Shown: positions 1 through 8,107, counted from the first letter of the stretch. The stretch: DNA of 44,908 bases from a bacterium (GCA_030613005.1 JAUWMV010000017.1:1-44908), one strand, 5' to 3'. Made by a program: numbers and translations. The notes: generated from the sequence alone by a model not told the origin.

Positions 1-303
1 TAAACCATATTTTCAGACGAAGATTAATTTATGTTATTTAAAGTGCTTCCTGCAGAGCGTTGCAGACAATGCGTCATAATTGCATATTGAGCTTTGCCGA
101 TCGATTATTTTCTCTCGGAATAGAAGTTTACATTTTGGAGGGATGCTCATCCCCGAGCCTTTTTCTTATTGGGGAGCAAAGAGTTATAGGGGAAAACACC
201 ACGAAGAGGGAAAAGGGAGTTATCGCTGTAGTAGTGGGTGTTAGTTAAGTTGTTCATTGAAAGCCAACTAAAATTTATTCTGTAGATATTCGAAAAAGCC
301 TGT
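1..303. other. Left-edge stretch without a convincing gene
   Basis: No open frame here has a ribosome binding site or a recognisable protein. A short hairpin (GGGAT, loop GCTC, ATCCC at 140-153) is followed six bases later by a run of five T. It could be a weak terminator for a plus-strand gene lying left of the window. Otherwise nothing is seen. Confidence 0.3.
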
Positions 304-792
304 CTAAAAAACCCATTCTTGTTCGCGCATAAAATCAACAATATTCATCCATTTTACTCTATAATGTTTGCAAACATCCGGTATTTTATGCGGATTTTTA
401 ATTGGGTCTGATGGTCTATCCTTTCTTTGTGGTTTTTCACCAGTTACAACAGGGATTCTTCTTATAAAAGCCAATGCAATTACATCAGGATCTGCTTGTT
501 GTTTAATTCTTCCTGAATCAATCAAGTCAGGAAAGATCTCTAATATTTTTGATATTAGCTCCTGGGTTGGGTTATCATTTTCCAAAAAGGCATGATATTT
601 ATGGGGATCATTCACCCAATTAGCTAATTTAGATGCTTTATATGTCATCTCATCAAAAACTGATCTTGGTGATATAATAACGCCATTTTGTATTGCCTGT
701 TCGATTCTTTCCCATACACATGGAAAAACATCCGGTGGATGCCATCTGATAAAAGAATCCATAAATGCACTTGTATCGAAACAATATGTCAT
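304..792 (-). CDS. DUF4411-type PIN-domain protein (putative toxin of a TA pair)
   Basis: This 162-aa protein opens with FDTSAF, where D6 is the first PIN acidic residue, and continues with FDEM (E48), DPDVIALAF (D101, D103) and VVTGEK (E119). That order of acidic residues and the short length match PIN-fold ribonucleases of the DUF4411 family, which use Mg2+ bound by the acidic cluster to cut RNA. Its ATG overlaps the stop of the upstream HTH/ImmA gene as ATGA (789-792), so the two are translationally coupled. The family is often found beside an HTH plus ImmA/IrrE gene and is annotated as a toxin-antitoxin pair. The RNA target is unknown, and toxicity is inferred from family and context only. 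Confidence 0.8.
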   Translation of the reverse strand: MTYCFDTSAFMDSFIRWHPPDVFPCVWERIEQAIQNGVIISPRSVFDEMTYKASKLANWVNDPHKYHAFLENDNPTQELISKILEIFPDLIDSGRIKQQADPDVIALAFIRRIPVVTGEKPQRKDRPSDPIKNPHKIPDVCKHYRVKWMNIVDFMREQEWVF

Positions 793-1994
793 ATTCTACC
801 TGTAAAAACCCTTTTCTCAATCTTATCCAAATGTTTTATATCTACACCGACATATTCAGATAGATCAGAGGATGTAATTTCTTCATGATAATAAGCGGAC
901 AACACTATGCTTTGAAAATGCCTGCTTGTGGTACGGATTATTTTAAAATGATAGCGCTCACCATCACCTTTCTTTTGATTCTTCTGTTTATCTTTTTTTC
1001 GTTGCCTCGCGATTTTGATGTATTCATCACGTTTCTTCAAATAGAAATCGTCTGTTACCCTTTTAAAACTTAAAAGGCGTCTTACAATTACTTCACGGCT
1101 AACGCTGTATTTGTCAGAAAGCTGCTTAATATCATTATCTTCCCACTGTGTTTGGGATAACACCAATGGTTCATTAAGAAAAGAGTTCTTAGGAACTAAT
1201 ACGGAAGCAGCGAACTCATTACAAAATATCTCAACTTTTTGGTCATCACTTAAATAATCTTCATATTCTTTGAGGTCACACATACTTTCTGTATCCAACA
1301 TTAAATGAGCCATCTCATGCATTAAAGTGAATATTCTTCTATTTTTCCAATCATTGCGATTGACAACTATCGCAGGAAATTCTTTTTCTTTTATACAAAA
1401 ACCACAGATTTCATATTTATATTCCTTAGGCATTCTTGGTGGATTTGCAGTTTGAAAAACCAAAATCCCTACACTTTCCATCGCATCAATCCAATAGTTC
1501 AAAGCATCAGAATGGTCAGGTTTATTCCATGCGAATTGTTTTTCCAAAGAAACATCGAGTAGTTTTCTTAATCTCAATGCTATTGTTTCAATCTCAGAAT
1601 CAAGAGTTGCCGATTTGATAATAGTTGAAGGAGTTTCATTGATATAATCAGATAATTGCAGAGCGATATTCCTTCTATGATGTGCTTGCCGTATTTCGAA
1701 TTTAAGATACGGTGAAATAGTCCTCTCGGGTTCGGTAGGATATCTGCGAAAATCATGAGGTATTCTTATATCCTCAGGTGGTGTTTTAAGGTAGAAAATC
1801 GCCGAAGGTCTTTTATAAACATCCGCCACTTTTCTGAGTTGGATTAATGTTGGTCCTAGTTCACCCTTTTCCCAGCTTATCAATCTATGAGCAGGGGTTC
1901 CAATCTTTTTTGCAGCTTCTTTAATCCGATATCCTGCTGATTCTCTAGCCCAAACCAACAATTTGTGGTTTATATGTGCATATTGTTTAGTCAT
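789..1994 (-). CDS. HTH (XRE-type) plus ImmA/IrrE metallopeptidase-domain protein (putative antitoxin)
   Basis: This is a 401-aa protein. Residues about 8-65 form an XRE-like helix-turn-helix (IKEAAKKIGTPAHRLISWEKG). The central part carries the zinc-peptidase motif HEMAH (H226, E227, H230), followed by an acidic stretch, as in ImmA/IrrE (M78 family) proteins. The C-terminal third is rich in Lys/Arg around residue 340. Such COG2856 fusions usually act as the DNA-binding antitoxin or regulator of a following PIN or DUF gene, here joined by a 4-base overlap. The intact HExxH suggests the peptidase could be active, for instance in self-cleavage on a stress signal, but that is inference. No clear Shine-Dalgarno sequence precedes the ATG. 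TCGA tetranucleotides are scarce in this pair compared with neighbouring genes. Confidence 0.82.
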   Translation of the reverse strand: MTKQYAHINHKLLVWARESAGYRIKEAAKKIGTPAHRLISWEKGELGPTLIQLRKVADVYKRPSAIFYLKTPPEDIRIPHDFRRYPTEPERTISPYLKFEIRQAHHRRNIALQLSDYINETPSTIIKSATLDSEIETIALRLRKLLDVSLEKQFAWNKPDHSDALNYWIDAMESVGILVFQTANPPRMPKEYKYEICGFCIKEKEFPAIVVNRNDWKNRRIFTLMHEMAHLMLDTESMCDLKEYEDYLSDDQKVEIFCNEFAASVLVPKNSFLNEPLVLSQTQWEDNDIKQLSDKYSVSREVIVRRLLSFKRVTDDFYLKKRDEYIKIARQRKKDKQKNQKKGDGERYHFKIIRTTSRHFQSIVLSAYYHEEITSSDLSEYVGVDIKHLDKIEKRVFTGRI

Positions 1995-2036
1995 TTTCTG
2001 GTAAGGATATGATAATGAAAGTTTAAATACAAATAA

Positions 2037-2065
2037 ATTCTATGCAATTGTTTTTGTTTGTGCAA
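2037..2065 (-). promoter_or_regulatory. Candidate sigma-70 promoter of the HTH/ImmA-PIN pair
   Basis: Read on the minus strand, TTGCAC (2065-2060) and TAGAAT (2042-2037, five of six consensus bases) are separated by 17 bases and lie about 45 bases upstream of the ATG at 1994. The -10 box is good and the -35 is only half matched. Confidence 0.4.
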
Positions 2066-2347
2066 GTTTTTTCTGAAACTCACACAGTTTGCCTAGTTAT
2101 TCTCTTTCCCTTTTTTGCTTCTTTTTCTCACAGTCCTATTTGCTAAAAATAGTATAATTTTTCATCTAAGCAAGACAGTGCTTTTCAAAAAGTCAGACTA
2201 CTTTGACAATCCACATTTCCGAAAAACCTCCCAATCTCAAAACCGTCATACTCATCCATCAGAATGTCTTCAATAAATTGTATGATAGTGAAGTTAGTCG
2301 TAGGAGTAAAATCTGTCTCGAGGAGTTCGAAATTTCATGCAGTTTAA
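2066..2347. other. Non-coding spacer between the TA-like pair and tRNA-Gln
   Basis: AT-rich sequence with no supported gene, no strong hairpin and no repeat that I can see. Together with the promoter segment it makes a gap of about 350 bases. Confidence 0.4.
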
Positions 2348-2419
2348 CTGGGGGACAGGGATTCGAACCCCGATTAGCAGATCCAGAATCTACGGTCCTG
2401 CCGATTGAACGATCCCCCA
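2348..2419 (-). tRNA. tRNA-Gln (anticodon CUG)
   Basis: The reverse complement folds as a full cloverleaf. The 7-bp acceptor stem is TGGGGGA with TCCCCCA, followed by discriminator G. The D arm is GTTC/GGAC. The anticodon stem is GTAGA/TCTGC around loop TTCTGGA, giving anticodon CTG. The T arm is GGGGT/CCTGT-like with TTCGAATC in its loop. CCA is not encoded. CUG reads CAG, so the charge is glutamine. Confidence 0.95.
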
Positions 2420-2679
2420 GTAAATTTTTCAAATCCAAATTTTGTTTGCAAAGGCACTTTTGTCAAGGCAAAAATTTGCCCTCATAAGCACTTGAAAAAT
2501 ATATTTTATATGCAAAGTCACACAACAATCTTCTATGAGTAGAATTGCTCAATTTTCTGTCGATAAAATGTTCAAAAAATGCATATCAATACTTTACTTG
2601 CACTATATTTGTGCTTTATTATGCTTGTAATATAGGTAACGATATCACAATACCATAATACATATACAGAAAGAACATG
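2420..2679 (+). promoter_or_regulatory. Upstream region of the sigma-54 promoter with candidate activator sites
   Basis: This non-coding stretch holds a perfect dyad GGCAAA-AA-TTTGCC at 2467-2480, about 200 bases upstream of the sigma-54 core. It also holds a near-exact direct repeat, GCAAAGGCAC at 2448-2457 and GCAAAGTCAC at 2512-2521. That distance is usual for binding sites of sigma-54 enhancer-binding activators. Their use as such is inference. Confidence 0.35.
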
Positions 2680-2695
2680 TGGCACGTCTATTGCA
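2680..2695 (+). promoter_or_regulatory. Sigma-54 (RpoN) promoter
   Basis: TGGCACG-TCTA-TTGCA matches the sigma-54 consensus TGGCACR-N4-TTGCW at every defined base. The invariant GG (2681-2682) and GC (2693-2694) are separated by exactly ten bases. The predicted transcript starts near 2706, just before the AAGGAG ribosome site at 2709-2714 and the ATG at 2724. It therefore drives the FN3 lipoprotein gene and probably the cluster behind it. Confidence 0.85.
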
Positions 2696-2723
2696 CATTA
2701 TATACCCGAAGGAGAAATATAGC

Positions 2724-3743
2724 ATGGAAGAAACAAAAGAAAAGAGTGGATTAAGAATCCCATATCGTTATAACCTAAATAGTAATACGGAGTTAGTGGT
2801 GAAAGCCTTTTCAGAGCGCAAATCAAAAAATAGACAGTTCAAACACAAAATAATTATAGGTGCACTAATTTTAAGCGCTCTTCTTGGTGTACTCTCAACC
2901 GGTTGCGATATAGCAGTTTGGAACGACGGCTACCATGATTACCCAGACCATTGGCACTATTACGGACCGCCTGAACCAGTGAATGTATTTACAATAACTG
3001 GCGATCATAAGGTTACAATTTATTGGGATCCAATTTACTACGACGACATCGAAGGATACAGAGTCTGGAAAGGTTATTATGAATCTGGGAGATATTACCT
3101 TATTGCTGAAACAAGATCCGCATGCTTCGTCGACTGGGATGTAGCTAACGGTATAACATATTATTATGCAATCTCCTCCATCGACTTCTGGGGAAATGAA
3201 AGCGAACTTTCGGAGGACATAATTTTTGACACACCACGTCCTGAAGGTTTCAACTATAGAGTTTATACCCGTGAAGACTATCCGGATGATTCCGGTTTCG
3301 ATTTTTCCACCGAGTCGGTCGTTCCCTATAACTATCGAACCGCCGATGTTTACTTTGGCTGGGATGATAGATATGAGGATTACTACATGCAGGCAGTCGA
3401 CGATAATACAGATATATTGATCTTCGGACCAACAGATGATCTTTCCGATGTTGATTGGGCGCCGGAGGAAGGTTGGATTAGCGGTGCAAGGGTTCCCATT
3501 TATGAAGGATATTCTTATATTGTTTGGACAAGAAGTAATAATTTTGCACATATTCGAATAGCCAATATAATTTATGACTGTATTTATTTTGATTGGGCAT
3601 ATCAGCTTGACGAGGGAAATCCGGAACTTATTATACAAGGAGATGAAAGCCCATTCAAATACAAGGGAGAGAAGAGAACCACGGAACATACAATCGATAT
3701 AATTTCCGATGAGTTCTCATATAATGCGGGTGGTAATAAATAA
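2724..3743 (+). CDS. Exported FN3-domain lipoprotein
   Basis: This is a 339-aa protein of unknown role. The start at 2724 is chosen because AAGGAG sits ten bases upstream. An in-frame GTG further up (2679) lies inside the sigma-54 promoter and cannot be transcribed from it. A basic 40-residue N-terminus precedes a hydrophobic segment ending in a lipobox (LSTG, C61). That n-region is unusually long for a lipoprotein signal. Residues about 84-165 form a fibronectin type III domain (VTIYWDP, YRVWKG, YYYAISSIDFWGNES). The rest is rich in Asp, Tyr and Trp and has no recognised fold. Expected location is the outer membrane or cell surface. It is the first gene of a four-gene exported cluster, 23 bases before the next gene. 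Confidence 0.75.
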   Translation: MEETKEKSGLRIPYRYNLNSNTELVVKAFSERKSKNRQFKHKIIIGALILSALLGVLSTGCDIAVWNDGYHDYPDHWHYYGPPEPVNVFTITGDHKVTIYWDPIYYDDIEGYRVWKGYYESGRYYLIAETRSACFVDWDVANGITYYYAISSIDFWGNESELSEDIIFDTPRPEGFNYRVYTREDYPDDSGFDFSTESVVPYNYRTADVYFGWDDRYEDYYMQAVDDNTDILIFGPTDDLSDVDWAPEEGWISGARVPIYEGYSYIVWTRSNNFAHIRIANIIYDCIYFDWAYQLDEGNPELIIQGDESPFKYKGEKRTTEHTIDIISDEFSYNAGGNK

Positions 3744-3766
3744 TCCCACAATGGGAGGAGGATAAA

Positions 3767-4426
3767 ATGAGAAGTGCAATAATCTACATGGCAATATTAA
3801 CAGCGATGGTCGCATTAATCCCATCACAGGTCGATGCACAATGCAACTGTTATCCAAATGGTATATCTTTTGTCATACATCTCGATTTCTGGGGATGGGA
3901 CGATTACTGCGATTGTTGTTATTGGTGTCAGAATTATTACTACTGGGATCTGCCCTTTGTGTACTGGCCAATATGCTGGAGAAGAATTATCAGAGTTTAC
4001 TATAGCCCGTGCGGATGGTACCGATATGTCTATTACGATTATCCTTGCGCAAGTTGCACCCGAGTTTACGTTGAGAATCGCTGGATTTATAGGAGACCAA
4101 TAAGATTAGACCATCATTACAATTATAGAGATAGAGCCAACGATTTCACCCGAAGAAGAGGCTTGGGAAATATAGTTCGATATCGCGATACCTCTCCTGA
4201 ATCCAGAACACGTGAATACGCTGAACGTTCAACTCGAGAGCATAACTCGACACCGATGTATAGAACAAGCAGAGAAAGCAACTACGATTCAGATAAAAAA
4301 GCAACATATAGAACAAAATCAAATAACTCATCGAGTACATCGAGATCCACAAAGTCCAAAACCAAGTCCAGTAACAGAAGCTCAAGTTCCACAAGAAAAA
4401 CAAGAACTAAGAGAAGTAAACTTTAA
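3767..4426 (+). CDS. Secreted Cys/Tyr/Trp-rich protein with basic Ser/Arg/Lys tail
   Basis: This 219-aa protein has a good ribosome site (GGGAGGAGG) and a signal peptide cut after VDA24. Residues 26-97 contain ten cysteines (26, 28, 48, 50, 51, 54, 70, 82, 94, 97), mixed with many Tyr and Trp. After residue 105 there is no Cys, and the sequence becomes a strongly basic, disordered Arg/Ser/Thr/Lys tail. I do not recognise the family. The composition suggests a disulfide- or tyrosine-crosslinked extracellular structural protein whose tail binds an acidic polymer, which is inference. It shares the sigma-54 cluster with the FN3 lipoprotein. Confidence 0.7.
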   Translation: MRSAIIYMAILTAMVALIPSQVDAQCNCYPNGISFVIHLDFWGWDDYCDCCYWCQNYYYWDLPFVYWPICWRRIIRVYYSPCGWYRYVYYDYPCASCTRVYVENRWIYRRPIRLDHHYNYRDRANDFTRRRGLGNIVRYRDTSPESRTREYAERSTREHNSTPMYRTSRESNYDSDKKATYRTKSNNSSSTSRSTKSKTKSSNRSSSSTRKTRTKRSKL

Positions 4427-4512
4427 CTATTAAGAGAATAAGAGAATAAAAAATGAAATTAGACGTTGACAGAAAAGAAAAAGAAAACATTATTAATATT
4501 AAGAGGATTATT

Positions 4513-4965
4513 ATGAGAAAAATAGGTTACATACTATTAATAGCATTAGTGATTCTACCGGGATTACTATTCGCTCAAAGTGCCTCCGGCAAAAGAAGAG
4601 AAAATTCCAAATCAGAAAAACACTCAAGACAAAATCAACAAGCGACCAAAGATCATTCTATTAGCAATGTGCTTAGGAATTTCTTCTCGAGCGATGAATA
4701 TGTCGAAGACAAGGAAGAAGAAAACGAATTTGATTATTTTATGGATCAGGATAGCAATGGTATCGATGACAGACTTCAGAAAGTTAAGATTGAAAATAAG
4801 TCCAGCACGGAATTAATCAGGTATCCGAACAAAATAGAGGAGAATAAAACTAATACTCCAGAAAAGACCGATACTAAAGCTAAGCCTGTATCTAAGATCG
4901 ACAATGAGACAAAAGAAAGCGATAAAGAAGATAAAGTTCGTACAAAAAGTCATAGAGCAAAATAG
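4513..4965 (+). CDS. Secreted charged low-complexity protein with Ca-binding-like loop
   Basis: This 150-aa product starts at 4513, because AAGAGGA lies six bases upstream and a clean signal peptide (cut near FAQ22) begins there. An in-frame ATG at 4453 would add 20 charged residues before the signal. The mature part is almost entirely Lys, Glu, Asp, Ser and Asn, so it is probably disordered. One ordered element stands out: DQDSNGIDD at 78-86, the DxDxNGxxD calcium loop seen in thrombospondin type-3 and dockerin-like repeats. The function is unknown. It is the third gene of the sigma-54-headed cluster. Confidence 0.65.
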   Translation: MRKIGYILLIALVILPGLLFAQSASGKRRENSKSEKHSRQNQQATKDHSISNVLRNFFSSDEYVEDKEEENEFDYFMDQDSNGIDDRLQKVKIENKSSTELIRYPNKIEENKTNTPEKTDTKAKPVSKIDNETKESDKEDKVRTKSHRAK

Positions 4966-5082
4966 AATCCTAAGTATTCAATCAGCATTTGAAGGAAATT
5001 AAATAACAGACTAATTCTCTAACAAGTGGATTAGAAAATCCCTAATTTCCAATTGCCACTTTCAAAAAAGTGAGAGGTAAAA

Positions 5083-5640
5083 ATGAAAAGGCATTGGGGG
5101 AAAGTATCGCTTTTAGGGATGGTATTGTTTATTAGCCTTGTTATATTAATATTGAGTATTGGGAACTCAACGATTTACGCACAAAGCGTCTCTGACAACA
5201 CTAAAGCAGACCTCTATTGGGTAAACGCCGGTATAGGTTTTAGTTCTTTTAGTTCACCTGGAATCTCATCAGTTACTAGTTTTTCATACCAAACCGGAAA
5301 GCACCTAATTTCGACTCGATTTATTTCCAATATAGAGCCTTGTTTTGGTGGAACTTGTCCAGATGAGACAGTTTGGGACATTGGAATTCTCTATGGCAGA
5401 AGTTCAAAAACATCATACGGTTTGGCTTCGCTATCCGGAGGTATCAGCATTGTAGGTGGAGCTGTTTATCAAAGAGATGAAGAGGTCACTTTTCTTACTA
5501 TTGGGATCCCAATAGAAGTTCAACTATTTTGGACACCGGCTTCTTTCCTTGGAATTGGTATCTATGGGTTTGCAAATTTGAATCCTAAAGAGTCATTTGC
5601 TGGAGCATTACTATGTATACAACTTGGTAAACTACGTTGA
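5083..5640 (+). CDS. Small outer-membrane beta-barrel-like protein
   Basis: This 185-aa protein has a long hydrophobic signal (MKRHWGK then residues 8-30, cut near IYAQ34) and a GAGAGG ribosome site. The mature chain alternates short amphipathic strands rich in Gly, Ser, Phe and Tyr, as in eight-stranded outer-membrane barrels. A Cys pair (CFGGTC) sits in a loop. It ends in LCIQLGKLR without a terminal Phe. The family is not recognised. It is separated from the previous gene by 117 bases and may have its own promoter or belong to the same exported cluster. Confidence 0.6.
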   Translation: MKRHWGKVSLLGMVLFISLVILILSIGNSTIYAQSVSDNTKADLYWVNAGIGFSSFSSPGISSVTSFSYQTGKHLISTRFISNIEPCFGGTCPDETVWDIGILYGRSSKTSYGLASLSGGISIVGGAVYQRDEEVTFLTIGIPIEVQLFWTPASFLGIGIYGFANLNPKESFAGALLCIQLGKLR

Positions 5641-5686
5641 AAAACCAATTTCACCTAACACAAGCTTGACGATTTCACTTCTAAAA

Positions 5687-5720
5687 AGCATGTTGGATGC
5701 TGTTCATATCGCATTATATT
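5687..5720 (+). promoter_or_regulatory. umuDC promoter with overlapping dyad (candidate SOS operator)
   Basis: A perfect 5-bp dyad AGCAT-GTTGG-ATGCT lies at 5687-5701. It overlaps a weak -35 TTGGAT (5693-5698), which is followed after 16 bases by TATATT (5715-5720, five of six consensus bases). A dyad across the -35 is what a LexA-type repressor site would look like. It matches neither the E. coli nor the Bacillus LexA box, so the assignment rests on position only. Confidence 0.35.
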
Positions 5721-5781
5721 TAATACAATAGATGACGAATTTAAACCATAAATTATCACGGTTAATACATGGAGCGGATAA

Positions 5782-6243
5782 ATGTCTGATAAGCTGAGTG
5801 ATAAAAGAGATTCCTCGATTCGAATTACTGGTATATTCGGTTTTGAGAAACGAACAAAACTCGATTTGCCTTTGTTTGTGACAGGAATTTCTGCAGGATT
5901 CCCTTCTCCAGCGGATGACTACATCGACCGGAAATTAGATTTAAACGAGCTTTTGATAACTCATCCAGCAGCTACTTTTTTCGTTCGTGTTGAAGGTAAT
6001 TCTATGATTAATGCCGGTATTCACTCCGGAGATATATTGGTTGTAGATCGCGCACTCGAACCCAACAACAATAATATTGTCTTAGCGATTCTCGATGGTG
6101 AGTTTACTGTTAAACGAATAAAGAAGCTTAAAAACGATCTATATCTTACGCCAGAAAATCCGGATTTTGAATCCATTAAAATCGACGAGGAGACAAATTT
6201 TGAGGTATGGGGTGTGGTAACTTATGTCGTGCATTCTGTCTAA
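5782..6243 (+). CDS. umuD: UmuD, self-cleaving subunit of DNA polymerase V
   Basis: This 153-aa protein of the S24/LexA-like peptidase family is cut under RecA-filament control to give UmuD', which joins UmuC for translesion synthesis. The cleavage site is SAG-FPSPADDY, cut between A38 and G39 (Cys-Gly in E. coli). The catalytic dyad is S74 (EGNSM) and K111 (TVKRI). The spacings site-to-Ser (35) and Ser-to-Lys (37) equal those of E. coli UmuD. The N-terminus is about 14 residues longer. GGAGCG is the ribosome site. It sits directly before umuC, which makes a canonical SOS mutagenesis operon. Confidence 0.95.
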   Translation: MSDKLSDKRDSSIRITGIFGFEKRTKLDLPLFVTGISAGFPSPADDYIDRKLDLNELLITHPAATFFVRVEGNSMINAGIHSGDILVVDRALEPNNNNIVLAILDGEFTVKRIKKLKNDLYLTPENPDFESIKIDEETNFEVWGVVTYVVHSV

Positions 6244-6324
6244 TTTTACCACTCCGATACAGATGTTTTATATAAACATGAGAAATGAATTAAAGTATAG
6301 CTAAAATTAATAATTGGTTCGAAT

Positions 6325-7605
6325 ATGAAGATCATACAGAATATATATGCTTTGGCAGATTGTAATAATTTCTATGCATCCTGCGAACGAGTATTTAATC
6401 CCAAGTTGAAAGGCGTTCCAGTTGTAGTATTATCCAACAACGATGGCATAGTAATAGCTCGCTCAAATGAAGCCAAGGCTATTGGAATTCCAATGACTGC
6501 TCCGGCTTTTAAAAACAGAGAACTGTTTGAAAAATATGGAGTGAAAGTATTCTCCTCGAACTACGCATTCTATGGAGATATGTCCGCTCGAGTTATGGAT
6601 ATCCTTGCTGAATTCACACCCGAACTCGAAATATACTCGATTGACGAGGCGTTCTTGCGATTGAATGGTTTTGAAAAAATGAACCTACTTAATTATGCAC
6701 AGCAAATCCGACGTGCTGTAATACATTGGACAGGAATTCCGCTATCGATAGGAATGGGACCTACCAAAACACTTGCAAAAATAGCCAATAGAATCGCAAA
6801 AAAGAATCCCAAGTACAATGGTGTATTCAATATTATAAATCATCCGGAATGCAACAAGATATTGGATAGCATAGAAGTTGGCGATGTATGGGGAGTTGGA
6901 CCTCAATATAGTAAATTGCTTAGAAAGCATAACATATTAACCGCTTTACAATTAAGAGACACTTCCGACAATTGGATTAAAGAAAATCTAACAGTGGTAG
7001 GTCTCCGCACAGTATGGGAACTTCGTGGAAAACCGTGTATAGATCTTGAAAAAGCACCACCTGCAAAAAAATGCATAACCAGTTCTCGATCTTTTGGGGA
7101 AGCGGTAGAGACACTCGACAAGCTTAAGGAAGCTGCAGCATCTTATATGACCCGAGCTGCAGCAAAACTTCGAAATCAACATTCTCTGGCATCGTTCATT
7201 CAAATATACATTACAACCAACCGATTTAAGGATGTTCCGCAGTATTCCAAGTCGCTAACCATAAAACTCCCAATTCCTACAGCATCTACATCAGAACTTG
7301 TGAGAACAGCAAACCGAGCTCTCGATAAAATATACAAGACAGGTTATAAATACAAGAAAACCGGAGTTATTTTGGGAGGAATAATTTCCGATAAACAAAT
7401 GCAACCCGACCTTTTTATGACTTTATATTCGGACAGCCAATATTCCAAACTTATGAAGACAATCGACGAAATCAATTCGAAATGGGGTCGATATACTGTT
7501 AAGCTCGCAACGATAGGATTTAAGCATAGCTGGGCAATGCGACAGGCTATGCGATCCCCACGGTATACCACTCGCTGGGATGAAATAAAGGTTATAAATA
7601 TATAA
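6325..7605 (+). CDS. umuC: UmuC, Y-family translesion DNA polymerase (Pol V catalytic subunit)
   Basis: This 426-aa protein is close to the usual length of about 422. The palm metal ligands are visible in ALADCNNFYASCERV (D12) and YSIDEAF (D107, E108). A helix-hairpin-helix-like thumb follows (VGDVWGVGPQ), then the little-finger region with SFGEAV and the UmuC-type C-terminus (GFKHSWAMR). It copies past lesions with low fidelity once UmuD' is bound. It starts 81 bases after umuD with only a weak ribosome site, and both genes are probably on one transcript. No terminator is obvious before the convergent mgsA gene. Confidence 0.95.
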   Translation: MKIIQNIYALADCNNFYASCERVFNPKLKGVPVVVLSNNDGIVIARSNEAKAIGIPMTAPAFKNRELFEKYGVKVFSSNYAFYGDMSARVMDILAEFTPELEIYSIDEAFLRLNGFEKMNLLNYAQQIRRAVIHWTGIPLSIGMGPTKTLAKIANRIAKKNPKYNGVFNIINHPECNKILDSIEVGDVWGVGPQYSKLLRKHNILTALQLRDTSDNWIKENLTVVGLRTVWELRGKPCIDLEKAPPAKKCITSSRSFGEAVETLDKLKEAAASYMTRAAAKLRNQHSLASFIQIYITTNRFKDVPQYSKSLTIKLPIPTASTSELVRTANRALDKIYKTGYKYKKTGVILGGIISDKQMQPDLFMTLYSDSQYSKLMKTIDEINSKWGRYTVKLATIGFKHSWAMRQAMRSPRYTTRWDEIKVINI

Positions 7606-7657
7606 CTTTCAATATCCCAAATTCAAATCTTACTAATTCATTCAGAACTATTTAATT

Positions 7658-8107
7658 CTACTTTATTCGTTTCTCATAGTCTATTAAAATTCGATCATAA
7701 TCTTCATCCATTAACGGTGATGAAACAATAAAGTCTGCTGACGCTCTATTACAGGCTACTGGAATATTATAGACTACTGAAATCCTTAAAAGTGCTTTAA
7801 CATCTACATCGTGCGGTTGAGCTTCAAGTGGGTCCCAAAAGAATATCATTACATCTATCCCTAAGTCTGCAATTTTAGCGCCTATTTGCAGATCCCCACC
7901 CAGAGAACCACTTTTAAACCGTGTAATTTCGAGATCCAGTTCCTTAGAAAGTACTTTGCCAGTTGTTCCAGTGGCAAACAGTTCATGCTGAGCCAGAAGT
8001 TCTCGGTTGAATTTTGCCCATTCCAATAAATCGTGTTTTCGATTATCATGAGCTATCAAGGCTATTCTTTTTCGATAATCCATTTTCTCTACCTCATAGT
8101 TTTTCAT
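7658..8107 (-). CDS. mgsA: Methylglyoxal synthase
   Basis: This 149-aa protein aligns along its whole length with MgsA, which turns dihydroxyacetone phosphate into methylglyoxal and phosphate as a bypass of lower glycolysis. Active-site residues are all present: H20 (IAHDNRK), D72 (SLGGDLQIG), H99 and D102 (QPHDVDVKALLR). The phosphate-binding ATGTTGK segment is also present. AAAGGA precedes the ATG at 8107. It lies 97 bases downstream of the aminomutase gene on the same strand and may be cotranscribed. Confidence 0.95.
   Translation of the reverse strand: MKNYEVEKMDYRKRIALIAHDNRKHDLLEWAKFNRELLAQHELFATGTTGKVLSKELDLEITRFKSGSLGGDLQIGAKIADLGIDVMIFFWDPLEAQPHDVDVKALLRISVVYNIPVACNRASADFIVSSPLMDEDYDRILIDYEKRIK

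Noticed and set aside
60-341. Two short opposing frames at the left edge
   Set aside because: No ribosome sites or motifs, and they overlap each other.
2203-2487. Plus-strand frame covering the tRNA-Gln region
   Set aside because: It runs through a perfect tRNA gene and its translation is tRNA-derived.
2895-3689. 264-codon open frame antisense to the FN3 lipoprotein gene
   Set aside because: No ribosome site, no protein features. It mirrors the codon bias of the sense gene, which has signal peptide, FN3 domain and promoter.
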